Source: Planctomycetaceae bacterium
GTDB lineage: Bacteria; Planctomycetota; Planctomycetia; Pirellulales; Pirellulaceae
NCBI GenBank assembly: GCA_020638995.1
Contig: JACKHM010000002.1
Location: 744,001-808,000 of the forward strand
Reading direction: 5' to 3'
Length of the DNA: 64,000 nucleotides
Positions 1 through 8,365 of this stretch are shown here, in pieces (within the stretch, counting starts at the first letter, position 1; each line of letters begins with the position of its first letter). A program made the position numbers and the translations under genes. The notes under the pieces were generated by a model that was not told where the DNA came from, searched no databases, and worked only from the letters and a program-made list of their open reading frames with translations.

Positions 1-2
1 TG

Positions 3-1274
3 AAGACCAGCGCCGATCCCACGATTCGCGGGCGCGAAGTTCATGCGGAGGTCGTGCCCTTCTTCGCGCTCACAACTCCCGCAGTTTGCGGTTCGTGTCA
101 CGACGTATTTGCTCCAAACGGATTCCGCCTCGAAGATGCGTTCAGCGAATTTAAGGCGTCGCCTGCGGCGCGAAAGAAGTTTCAGAACTGCCAAGACTGC
201 CACATGGGCTTATCACCGGGGGAAGCTTCCGGTTACGCGTTTGAGCCAGCCGCCAAAGTTGGAAACGTCTCCACTCCGCCTCGGAAACGAACCAATCACA
301 TGATCGCGGGTCCCGACTACTCGATCATTCATCCCGGACTCTTCCCTCACAATCCCCAAGCTGTACGCGAGGAACATGCAGTTTTTGCGGACGATTTCGA
401 GTCTGGTTTAGCAACGATGCGAGAGTGGTTGCAGTTTGACTATCGAGCCGGCTGGGGAACAGATGCGTTTGAGCGAGCTTTGCCAGAGAACTATTCGTTT
501 CCCGCCGCTTGGGAAAGCCAAGCGCTCCGGTTCCGAGCCGCCGACATTCTGCGAGATCAGTTTGAGCTACTCGAAGAGGCTTCCCGCCAACGGCACCAGG
601 TGCTGAGCGCGGGGTACAAGCTCGGCGATATCGTACTCGACAAGGCGGGCCGCGATGGAATTCACTTCCGAGTAAACGTCTTTAACGGCACGGACGGTCA
701 CGGCGTGCCCACTGGCTTTGATGCGGAACGACTCGTGTTTCTGCGTGTCTCTGTCTGGGATCAAAATGGCAAGCTCGTGTTAGTATCTGGCGACCTGGAT
801 CCCAACGGAGATGTTCGCGACAGTCATTCGCTCTATGTACACAACGGTGAGCTGCCGCTTGACCGCCAGTTGTTCTCGCTACAGACGAGATTTGTCGTAA
901 GGAATATCCGCGGTGGCGAACGCGAACAGATCGTGCCCGTTCCCTATTCGCTCGACCCGTTGCCCTACACTCGCCCGGAAACTCGGCCCTTCACGGTCCT
1001 GGGACGCCCGGTTGGTGCCCGGAAACACAAGCAAAACATCGAAGTGGGCGGGACCCGCTGGGCCAAGTATCACATCGACCGATCTCAGCTCACTTGTAAC
1101 GGCCCCTATTATGCGCAAGTCGAACTCGTGGCCGGAATGGTGCCAGTCAACCTGATTCACTTTATTGAACCTGCGGGCTTCGATTATCACATGTCCGGTC
1201 GTGAAATCGCCGACGCGATCGTTGAAGGCCATGTCGTAGTCCACTCCGCTTCTGCGACGTTCCACGTTGAATAG
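3..1274 (+). CDS. Multihaem cytochrome c family protein (5' end outside the window)
   Basis: The reading frame is open from the first bases of the window, so the true start lies upstream and only the C-terminal part is seen. Two CxxCH haem-attachment motifs are visible, CGSCH near base 90 and CQDCH near base 190, so this part would carry at least two covalently bound haems in the periplasm. The segment around HGVPTGFDAER resembles the C-terminal region that follows the haem domain in cytochrome c554-like multihaem proteins. A GTG at base 54 could be taken as a start, but the frame continues upstream without a stop. The next gene begins 64 bases downstream and encodes a likely outer-membrane barrel, which suggests a shared role in electron transfer. 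The redox partner is unknown. Confidence 0.8.
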   Translation, partial: KTSADPTIRGREVHAEVVPFFALTTPAVCGSCHDVFAPNGFRLEDAFSEFKASPAARKKFQNCQDCHMGLSPGEASGYAFEPAAKVGNVSTPPRKRTNHMIAGPDYSIIHPGLFPHNPQAVREEHAVFADDFESGLATMREWLQFDYRAGWGTDAFERALPENYSFPAAWESQALRFRAADILRDQFELLEEASRQRHQVLSAGYKLGDIVLDKAGRDGIHFRVNVFNGTDGHGVPTGFDAERLVFLRVSVWDQNGKLVLVSGDLDPNGDVRDSHSLYVHNGELPLDRQLFSLQTRFVVRNIRGGEREQIVPVPYSLDPLPYTRPETRPFTVLGRPVGARKHKQNIEVGGTRWAKYHIDRSQLTCNGPYYAQVELVAGMVPVNLIHFIEPAGFDYHMSGREIADAIVEGHVVVHSASATFHVE

Positions 1275-1338
1275 TAGTCATTTCAAAAGCTAATACTGAG
1301 TGGCAAGCACCCCGCATCGCTTGCCCAAGAGAAGACCC

Positions 1339-2952
1339 ATGAATCGACAAAATGTCACCGCGACAAGCTGGCTGTGGATGACGCTCGCGGTATTTGCGAT
1401 CGGCGCGGCTTCGGACGCTCAATCGCAAGAAGAGCACAATCCCTTCGTCGATGATCCTCCCAGGTTCGAAGAAGTCGAGTCAGAAGCCTTCGATTACGAG
1501 GGGTTTGAAGTCGAGTTTCCCGAGGGCAAGACGCCGTTGTGGTGCGAATTGCTTGAGGCGGGGCCGACGGTGCTAAGTTGGCCGGACGAACCCTTGGGAA
1601 ACTTCTTCGGCCACATGCTCGGGATCGAGCATCACATCATCGAGACTGAGATTGAAGAACATGCGATTGGTATTCAACCGATCCCCTCACGTCCACCGTT
1701 GTTGATCGAGTGGAACGAGTTGTTCCTCGGGCCTGGCACTCTTGCTCAAGGCATCGAGACGCCAACCGGCGCAATTTGGCGGCCAGCCTTTTGGGTGTTT
1801 GGAGAGTACCGCGGTGCGTTACAGTACTTTGACCGCGGCGATCCCAGCGCCGAGTGGACAAATCGCCTCGACCTGTTCGGACAGTTGAATCTCTCGGGGA
1901 CGGAACGCGTCCTCGTGGGAATGCGACCTTTCGACGAGGAGAACGGCGCCTCGCGAACATTCACGGGTTACGATGTCAACGACGGAATGTGGACCGACGG
2001 CCTGAATGCAGACTTCCAGACCTTGTTCTTCGAGGGTGAGTTTGGCGAGATCTTTCCGCGTTTGGATCCCTACGACACGGAAATGCTGGATTATGGTTTC
2101 TCGATCGGACGCATGCCGTTGCTGGCTCAGCAGGGGTTGCTGATTAACGAGGATATGATCGACGCCGTGACGATATCAAAAAATACGCTAAGCGGTCACG
2201 GCAATTTGAATCTGCGCACGACGGGCGTATACGCTTGGCGCGGTATCAACCGAAACAGTGCAACGGGCCGTCCGAACGACTTCGATCCGACTTCTCAGAT
2301 GGTTGCGATTCTAACCGAGAGTGATTTTGCAAAGAGGACCGTCAATCTTGATGCCGCGTACGTCTACGGAGACGCGACCTTTGGAAATCTGTTCACCGTC
2401 GCAGCGAGTTCAATTCGACGCCACTACGGACATCACAACACTTACAACACCTCACTTCACTTGCTCGCGTCAATTCCGGAAGGCCGCACTACGCCCTACG
2501 CCGATCAAGGCGAATTGCTATTCGCTCAGACGTCGTGGACGCCGCACCACACCGACGACTTGATCTACCTGAACGGATTTCTGGCGATTGACCAGTTTAC
2601 TTCTCCCGCGCGCGGACCTCTGATGGGAGGGGCGCTCGGTCAGACAGGAATTCTGTTCGCCGGTGTTGCATTAGGGCAGTACAGTGCACCTTTGGCAGTG
2701 CGCACAGACAACCTAATGGGAGCCAGCTTGGGGTATCAACTGCAGTTCAACGCGACGCGTGACCAGTTGATCTTTGAAATCGGCGGTGCCAAAGAAACGA
2801 AGGGTATGAACCGAGGAGTGTTCGGGACGGCGCTGCGATATCAGAAAGCAATCGGGCAACACTCCATTTTTGTCGCAGACGGCTTTGTGGGAAAGCCAGA
2901 AGGTGCCCGCCTCACTCAAGGCGCTCGTCTTGAATGGCGAATCAAGTTTTAG
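1339..2952 (+). CDS. Predicted outer-membrane beta-barrel protein
   Basis: I chose the ATG at 1339 because it follows an AGAGAAG ribosome-binding stretch and gives a clean signal peptide (hydrophobic WLWMTLAVFAIGAA, cleavage near AQS). A GTG at 1300 is in frame but adds a basic leader. The roughly 510-residue mature protein has an acidic N-terminal segment and then many alternating amphipathic stretches such as LDLFGQLNLSG and RTVNLDAAYVYG. It ends in ARLEWRIKF, with the terminal Phe typical of Gram-negative outer-membrane proteins. I do not recognise a named family. It lies between a multihaem cytochrome and a Cys-rich exported protein, so a porin or barrel partner for an electron conduit is possible but only inferred. 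Confidence 0.65.
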   Translation: MNRQNVTATSWLWMTLAVFAIGAASDAQSQEEHNPFVDDPPRFEEVESEAFDYEGFEVEFPEGKTPLWCELLEAGPTVLSWPDEPLGNFFGHMLGIEHHIIETEIEEHAIGIQPIPSRPPLLIEWNELFLGPGTLAQGIETPTGAIWRPAFWVFGEYRGALQYFDRGDPSAEWTNRLDLFGQLNLSGTERVLVGMRPFDEENGASRTFTGYDVNDGMWTDGLNADFQTLFFEGEFGEIFPRLDPYDTEMLDYGFSIGRMPLLAQQGLLINEDMIDAVTISKNTLSGHGNLNLRTTGVYAWRGINRNSATGRPNDFDPTSQMVAILTESDFAKRTVNLDAAYVYGDATFGNLFTVAASSIRRHYGHHNTYNTSLHLLASIPEGRTTPYADQGELLFAQTSWTPHHTDDLIYLNGFLAIDQFTSPARGPLMGGALGQTGILFAGVALGQYSAPLAVRTDNLMGASLGYQLQFNATRDQLIFEIGGAKETKGMNRGVFGTALRYQKAIGQHSIFVADGFVGKPEGARLTQGARLEWRIKF

Positions 2953-2980
2953 AATTCTTAGTGTATGAAAGGAAACGGCG

Positions 2981-3499
2981 ATGAATCGTCTCGTTTCTCG
3001 AACAAAAACACTCGCCCTTGGCGGACTACTTGCCTGCGCAATCGGGGTTTCGACCTTTGCCGGTGGCAAATCGAAGACCTGTCATCAATGCGGACACGAC
3101 AAACACGTAAAACATGTATTGCGATTGGTGAAGGTGTGCGAGGAAGTCGAACTCCCATGCTACATCTACACGAAGGAAGAGGTCTTTTATCCCGACAAGG
3201 GAGCTATTTGCTACACCGGATATCGTAGCGATACCTTTTACAAGTTTTGGCGAACCTGTGACTGCTTCAATCTCGACGAACCTTCCCAGCAATCGACTCA
3301 ACACCCACTATCGCAACTGAACTGCAGTTCCTACACCGTCTGCGGTTGCAAGACGATGTACGGTGCAAAATCGACCGGTTGTCACTCCGGTTGCAGCATC
3401 AGAGTACCTGGTAAGTCGCAGCATATTGCGACCCCCATTTTGAAGTGGGAAACGGTGCCGTTATGCAAAGAGTGCTGCGAGAAACGAGCGGCCCGCTAG
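2981..3499 (+). CDS. Cysteine-rich exported protein of unknown function
   Basis: The ATG at 2981 sits 6 bases after an AAAGGAAA Shine-Dalgarno stretch. Residues 1-27 form a signal peptide (LALGGLLACAIGVSTFAGG). The mature protein of about 145 residues holds about 15 cysteines, including CHQC, TCDC, VCGC and ECC clusters, plus many His and Lys. No CxxCH haem motif is present, since the CHQC motif is followed by Gly. Such spacing fits either disulphide cross-linking or metal binding. Small Cys-rich exported proteins are common in planctomycetes, but the function of this one is unknown. It starts 28 bases after the barrel gene and is probably co-transcribed with it and the cytochrome. Confidence 0.75.
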   Translation: MNRLVSRTKTLALGGLLACAIGVSTFAGGKSKTCHQCGHDKHVKHVLRLVKVCEEVELPCYIYTKEEVFYPDKGAICYTGYRSDTFYKFWRTCDCFNLDEPSQQSTQHPLSQLNCSSYTVCGCKTMYGAKSTGCHSGCSIRVPGKSQHIATPILKWETVPLCKECCEKRAAR

Positions 3500-3581
3500 T
3501 CGAAAACCTATTGTTGCTCTATCGCTGGCAAGCCTCATTTGGTGATTAAGCTCCCCGTGTTGAGCGCCGTTCTCCTCACGC

Positions 3582-3602
3582 AGTTGTGACGCCACCACAA
3601 CT
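3582..3602. terminator. Hairpin between convergent genes, possible terminator
   Basis: AGTTGTG (3582-3588) and CACAACT (3596-3602) form a perfect 7-bp stem with a 7-base loop. It lies between the convergent ends of the Cys-rich protein gene (stop at 3499) and the kinase gene (stop at 3691). No clear T-run follows on either strand, so a termination role is only suggested by position. Confidence 0.35.
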
Positions 3603-3690
3603 TCGGACGCATCGCGTATCAATCCGCACTACAAAACTGGCGTTTTGGCAAGGGCATTCGAATGTGTTTACCACTTCAGACAACGAAGCA

Positions 3691-6495
3691 TCATTCACCT
3701 AACGCGTTCTCCTCGGGCGGCAATCGGGGCAAGTCTACGAGGTGAAAACCCATCTCTTCTTCATCTGCGACCAAGTAATCGAGCGGTGTCGCTTGGTGCA
3801 TCGCACGGTCAAGTTTGCGGGGTGATTCGAGCCAGGGTGCATAGGCCTCGGAAAACTTGTCCTTGTACCATGCGTTCTCGACATCGAAGCGATCCTCCCA
3901 CAGGATGTCGACACTTGCACCTTGCAGCGGTGCAATGCGCCAAAGGATCTTCGTCCGCGGGTAGGCATTGGATGATGTCGCCGTGAGCTCGATGGCGTAG
4001 CTAATCGTCGCGGCTACGTCCCGTACTCCCACATGTTCGATCAACGGTGCGACTGAATTGTGATCGAGCAAGCAATTCTCCGCGTTGATCCTTATTTGAG
4101 GCAGGCGCGCATTGGGATCACGCAATGTCGCACGGCAAAGCCCCATTCCCATTTCTGCTGTAACATTTCGCAAGAAGACGCGAGCGATCTCCTGAGGTAT
4201 TGCTTCGGACCGCTGGCCAAGTTCGATCATGCGCTCACTCGTCGCCAGCAAACCTTGAGCGAAGTCCAGACGAAACGGCAATCCCTCTGTCGCGCGGACA
4301 AACGTGGCCTCTCCGCGGGCGATGCAAGATTCAAGCGTAATGTTCGGACGCGGTGGTACAGGCGGAGTGTTACCTGGCACCGGCATCTCGGGCATGCGCG
4401 GACTCTGTATGTGGAAGAATGCTGCGTCCGTTCGATAATCATTTTGGATCGTGAGAGTGCAATGGTCCAGTTTAATGTCTTGGACTTGATGCAGGTGAAA
4501 TAGTGCCCATCCTGGATCCGATGCGTACGGCAGATTGACGCGAAAGTGAACTCCTCGCACAGTCAATCGACCGCCGAGCAGATGTAGCATACGCCGCTCG
4601 CCGAGCGCGGAAGCGTCGCGTTGATCGAACACCAGAACCGGTGTGAAGCCTGGACCAGCTTCGATCGTAAGATCGTTGCGCAGATCGATGGTCAGCGGTT
4701 TGGTGGCATAACGGTCGCAGTGCAACTCGATGATGCGGATCTCTGGGCGGTCAGCAATCTTTCGCAGCGCGGCTTCGAGCGACCGAACAACTCTTGGGTC
4801 GGGGCTTGGTGTTGGCGGCCCCTCCGGGATGACTAACAGTCGGTCGCTCGCAACGTCTGTAGGGACTGGTGCATCGGGGGCGGTGGGCGAGGTTGACTCT
4901 GGCGACACCAAGGACGTCGAGTCTGGTGTCGTCACTGCCATTGAGGTGGAAATTTGCGTTTCGACTTCGAGTACGCTGTCGGACTTTGTGGTCTCCAACG
5001 CCGCAGACGCTTCAGGAAAAACCGCCGACTTCTTTTCAGGTCCGGCTTCCGCAACCGCCTCGACTTCAGGCGCCCGTCTTTCGTCGGCATTCGATGAATC
5101 AGGTTCGATACTCGGCGCCGATGGAATCACGTTGGGCGTTGCCGCAGAGTCAGCCGTCCTTTCAGAGCTGAGCGGCGTTGTGGAGCGTCTGTCATCATCT
5201 TGTATAGTCGTCGCCGGCCCATCGCTTTGCGATCCCAATTCAGCGCCGTTGTCTTCCGGTGCGGTGACCTTAGGTTCTGTGGGAGGAAACGGAATCAAGG
5301 TATCTCGCGTTACGCTGGTCGATTGCGGGAGAACGGCGTCGACGACAAACACAGCAGTGAGCAGGAGACAAACGGGCACAATCCAAGGCAAGTGAAGCAT
5401 GAGCCGACTCGCAACGGTGCTTCGTGCATTTAACGACACCGCGCGAGTCGTCGGCGCGACGAACCCCAGAGTCTCGCAAACTTTCATCAGCGCGAGCGTA
5501 AGTTCGCTCGGTCGCTGATACCGCTGCGACGGAAGTTTGGCCATCAGTTTCATCGTGATGGCGGAGACTTCCGGCGGCAAATCAGGACGTAGGTCTCGCG
5601 GATCGGGTGGCGTTTCGCTGCTGTGGCTGAGCAACTTCTGCAGGACCGTGCCTTCCGGAAAAGGAGGCATTCCCGTCAACATGTAGTAGAAGGTACAGCC
5701 CAACGAGTAGAGATCGCTGCGAACGTCTGTGTCGCGCGGATCGCGTGCTTGTTCCGGTGAAATGTAGTCGAAGGTTCCCAACGTGACACCCGTCGCCGTG
5801 AGATCTTCCGCTGAAGATTCCACCTGGTGGAGTCTCGCCAATCCCATATCGACTAACTTCGCCCGGCCATCCTGCATCACAAGCAGATTCGAGGGCTTGA
5901 TATCGCGATGAACAACATCCCTTTGCGATGCGTGTTCCAACGCTTCTGCAACTTGAACCGCGTAGCTGATGGCTTCGTCAAGCGGAAGTGGACCTTTGTG
6001 TGCGACAAGGTCGCGAACATTTACACCTTCGATAAATTCGAAGACGATATAGTTCCAACCCGCTTCCTCGCCGACCGAATAGACGCGAGCAATATTCGGA
6101 TGATCAAGTCGTGCGGCACTCTGAGCTTCATTCCGAAACCGGCGCAGAGTGTCCTCATCCGTCTGCTCGCTGGAGACTACTTTAACAGCCACGATACGGT
6201 CGAGCGTCTTGTCGACGGCGCGAAAGACGGCTCCCATCCCGCCACCGCCAACAAACTCCTCTAACAGAAACTGTCCAAGTTGTTGGCCCTCAAGCGACTT
6301 GCCAATTTGGTCGGGCCGGGTGTTGCGCAATGTCTCCGACGGGCCGGCCAGCGGCGCACGTTTCGAGATTACAGTCTGCTCGTTTGGTGCAAACGACGAA
6401 GGCATCGTGGGGCGTCCTGGCGTCGAAGGGACAAGCAGCTTCGCGGGCACTTGCGTCTTTGCGGATGACGAATTCTGGGCTGGCTCCGCTGCCAA
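3691..6495 (-). CDS. Membrane Ser/Thr protein kinase with C-terminal beta-helix domain
   Basis: This is a Hanks-type kinase of about 934 residues. The catalytic domain covers about residues 74-345: glycine loop GGGGMG (83-88), AVKVV lysine at 105, HRDIKPSN catalytic loop (196-203), and metal-binding DMG (216-218) where most kinases have DFG. SPEQ replaces APE in the activation segment. A single membrane helix follows at about 365-388. Next is a Pro/Ser/Thr/Glu-rich linker to about residue 560, then a C-terminal part with repeating short strands (for example the LTIEAGPGF and LTVRGVHF stretches) like a right-handed beta-helix. The kinase would be cytoplasmic and the helix domain outside. Ligand and substrates are unknown. 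A 276-base gap separates it from the upstream NlpC/P60-like gene. Confidence 0.88.
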   Translation of the reverse strand: MAAEPAQNSSSAKTQVPAKLLVPSTPGRPTMPSSFAPNEQTVISKRAPLAGPSETLRNTRPDQIGKSLEGQQLGQFLLEEFVGGGGMGAVFRAVDKTLDRIVAVKVVSSEQTDEDTLRRFRNEAQSAARLDHPNIARVYSVGEEAGWNYIVFEFIEGVNVRDLVAHKGPLPLDEAISYAVQVAEALEHASQRDVVHRDIKPSNLLVMQDGRAKLVDMGLARLHQVESSAEDLTATGVTLGTFDYISPEQARDPRDTDVRSDLYSLGCTFYYMLTGMPPFPEGTVLQKLLSHSSETPPDPRDLRPDLPPEVSAITMKLMAKLPSQRYQRPSELTLALMKVCETLGFVAPTTRAVSLNARSTVASRLMLHLPWIVPVCLLLTAVFVVDAVLPQSTSVTRDTLIPFPPTEPKVTAPEDNGAELGSQSDGPATTIQDDDRRSTTPLSSERTADSAATPNVIPSAPSIEPDSSNADERRAPEVEAVAEAGPEKKSAVFPEASAALETTKSDSVLEVETQISTSMAVTTPDSTSLVSPESTSPTAPDAPVPTDVASDRLLVIPEGPPTPSPDPRVVRSLEAALRKIADRPEIRIIELHCDRYATKPLTIDLRNDLTIEAGPGFTPVLVFDQRDASALGERRMLHLLGGRLTVRGVHFRVNLPYASDPGWALFHLHQVQDIKLDHCTLTIQNDYRTDAAFFHIQSPRMPEMPVPGNTPPVPPRPNITLESCIARGEATFVRATEGLPFRLDFAQGLLATSERMIELGQRSEAIPQEIARVFLRNVTAEMGMGLCRATLRDPNARLPQIRINAENCLLDHNSVAPLIEHVGVRDVAATISYAIELTATSSNAYPRTKILWRIAPLQGASVDILWEDRFDVENAWYKDKFSEAYAPWLESPRKLDRAMHQATPLDYLVADEEEMGFHLVDLPRLPPEENALGE

Positions 6496-6771
6496 AACTA
6501 CGTCCTTTAGTGGTATCCGTGATTGTCCGCTTTTCTACAGCACGGCGGAATTATCCAGAGACGAGCGTCTTTCAGAAAAAAGACCAGATTTACCGCCGCC
6601 ATCACGCCCCATTCTAGTTCTCCTCCGACTCACCGTCAACGAATAAACTCCTTGCTAGATCGAGAGTTAGAAACTTCGATACACGCTCGCTTGCCAGTCT
6701 TCCCAAGCGCATAAAGAAAGCCCGTCGACGCCCCAAGCGTATCGATGGGCCTGATATTGCCGGTGATTTGA

Positions 6772-7848
6772 TTACTCGATCGCGACTGCTTCCTCACCGT
6801 TTCCGTCCGTCTCGGCACGCGCCATCGCATCCTCGCCGATTTCCGCGGTTCCCGACTCTGCGAGTTGCGCGAACAAGTCAGGACGTATGTGTTCCGCGAC
6901 CAGATGTCCGACAGTCCAGCCGTAGTCAACTGACCGGATGCACACTTCGATGGTGTGATTAAAATTGGCTTCCATTGTCCAGACGTGCCCCATCTCTGGA
7001 TCGTAGGACAATAACATGAAAGTGTGCCCTGGCTTGCGAACGTAGTCGCCGTGAATTCGATCAGACTCCATCAATTCGGCAATATGACCACCATTGTGGT
7101 ACGTTCCGAACAATGCTCCGAGATTCGCCCAGTCGTTGCTCGCCCCGACAGTACATGGCCCTGTAGCCCACAGGTAGTAGGCATGGCAATCCATCGGATA
7201 TGTCGCATTTCGGTACCACCCTCGTTCTGTGTAGTACCACTCCCGAAATGTGCGCATTACGATCCGGTGCCGTGCTCGTTCCAAATCCGTGTCGCCAGAT
7301 GTCACGACATAATAGGGGCCAGGTAGCCGACCCCAGGCGGAGTTCTCATCGTATGTTTCCGATTCTCGATGCAAGGCGATGAACATGCGGTAAACCGTGG
7401 CTGGTTTGATGAGAAGATCCTCGACTTCGGGGGTATTTGTCAGATCAAAAGTCGCCAGTCGGTATTCCTGGTCAGCAACTTCGCTGACCGCGACAGGGAC
7501 GTGCCGAAGATAGCTCGTTTCGTAGTTACTGGTGTCGGTGATCTTGACTTCGGCGACCATCGACTCTTTGGAATCGATGATTTCCTGGTCCCAGACATTC
7601 ATGAAGACGCGGATCCGATCTGTGAAGGCGACTTCCAGATCTTGCGCCGCCTCGTAGTCGCAATAGACTTCCAATTGCGGATACCCGGCGAAATGATCGT
7701 CAGACTTAGCCGCGACTTGCGTGTATCCGCTGGAGTAGTAGGTGTAGTTGTTTGATCGCCGCCAGCGGGGTACGGCCGATACCGTGTCGACTAACATCAC
7801 CACAACGGAGACAGCAGAAAGCAAAGAAATCAATATTTTTTTCATCAT
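6772..7848 (-). CDS. Exported protein with NlpC/P60-like C-terminal domain
   Basis: I chose the ATG at 7848, since it opens MMKKILISLL, a classic signal peptide cleaved near VSA. An in-frame upstream start adds only five residues. The N-terminal half (about residues 60-170) looks like a beta-rich domain of unknown type. The C-terminal half carries a possible NlpC/P60 or papain-like triad: Cys221 in MDCHAYYLW, then GDYV followed by His275 in KPGHTFMLL, and Glu293 or Asn295 in TMEAN. This order and spacing match cell-wall cysteine peptidases or related amidases, but overall similarity cannot be tested here. It lies upstream of the kinase gene on the same strand. Confidence 0.65.
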   Translation of the reverse strand: MMKKILISLLSAVSVVVMLVDTVSAVPRWRRSNNYTYYSSGYTQVAAKSDDHFAGYPQLEVYCDYEAAQDLEVAFTDRIRVFMNVWDQEIIDSKESMVAEVKITDTSNYETSYLRHVPVAVSEVADQEYRLATFDLTNTPEVEDLLIKPATVYRMFIALHRESETYDENSAWGRLPGPYYVVTSGDTDLERARHRIVMRTFREWYYTERGWYRNATYPMDCHAYYLWATGPCTVGASNDWANLGALFGTYHNGGHIAELMESDRIHGDYVRKPGHTFMLLSYDPEMGHVWTMEANFNHTIEVCIRSVDYGWTVGHLVAEHIRPDLFAQLAESGTAEIGEDAMARAETDGNGEEAVAIE

Positions 7849-8365
7849 ACAACGAGACCTCAACCTAGGTTCACTGGTGAAAGTGCCACGGGTGAATCGG
7901 CAATTGTCTGAGTTAGGCCTAGCCGGGGCCGGGGTGGCTTCAAATTAAGAAGTTACTCAGACGAAGTCGTTCCTTGGTGGCTCTACGAAGCAGGGAGGTG
8001 GGAGCTTCCATGGCCACCGACAAGTCGCGATTGTAGCTTACCAACCGCAACTGAAAAAGCCGTATGGGCAGCCTACAGCAGATGCAAAGCATAGGAAAGT
8101 CTCGATATTTAGCGGAAATCGGTCGATTCATTCCCATCCGAGTTGGTCGACCTTGGCCTGATCCGAGGTCGTTCACTGCCTGAATCGGATTTTGAGTTGA
8201 GGCTGCGGTTCAACCACTACCCAGATTGGTACGCCGAAAGAGCTACTGCCGGCCGGTCACGAATGAATCACTTTCGATGCAAAGTGATCGCGAACGACAG
8301 CCATCGACTGTTCTATGGGCACAGCGCTCGCCGCCCCAAGACTTGCCGGGTAAGATCCGTGGGCG
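7849..8365. other. 517-base intergenic region
   Basis: This stretch separates the caspase-like gene from the NlpC/P60-like gene, both on the minus strand. It must hold the promoter of the latter and perhaps the terminator of the long MoxR operon. Two short open frames, of 78 and 85 codons, lack a convincing ribosome site and have no recognisable composition, so I do not call genes. I see no RNA gene or clear repeat. Confidence 0.5.

Noticed and set aside
4730..5395. A 221-codon plus-strand frame across the kinase linker
   Set aside because: It is opposite the Pro/Ser/Thr/Glu-rich linker of the kinase and is made of Ser/Gly/Val low-complexity sequence, as expected from reverse reading.
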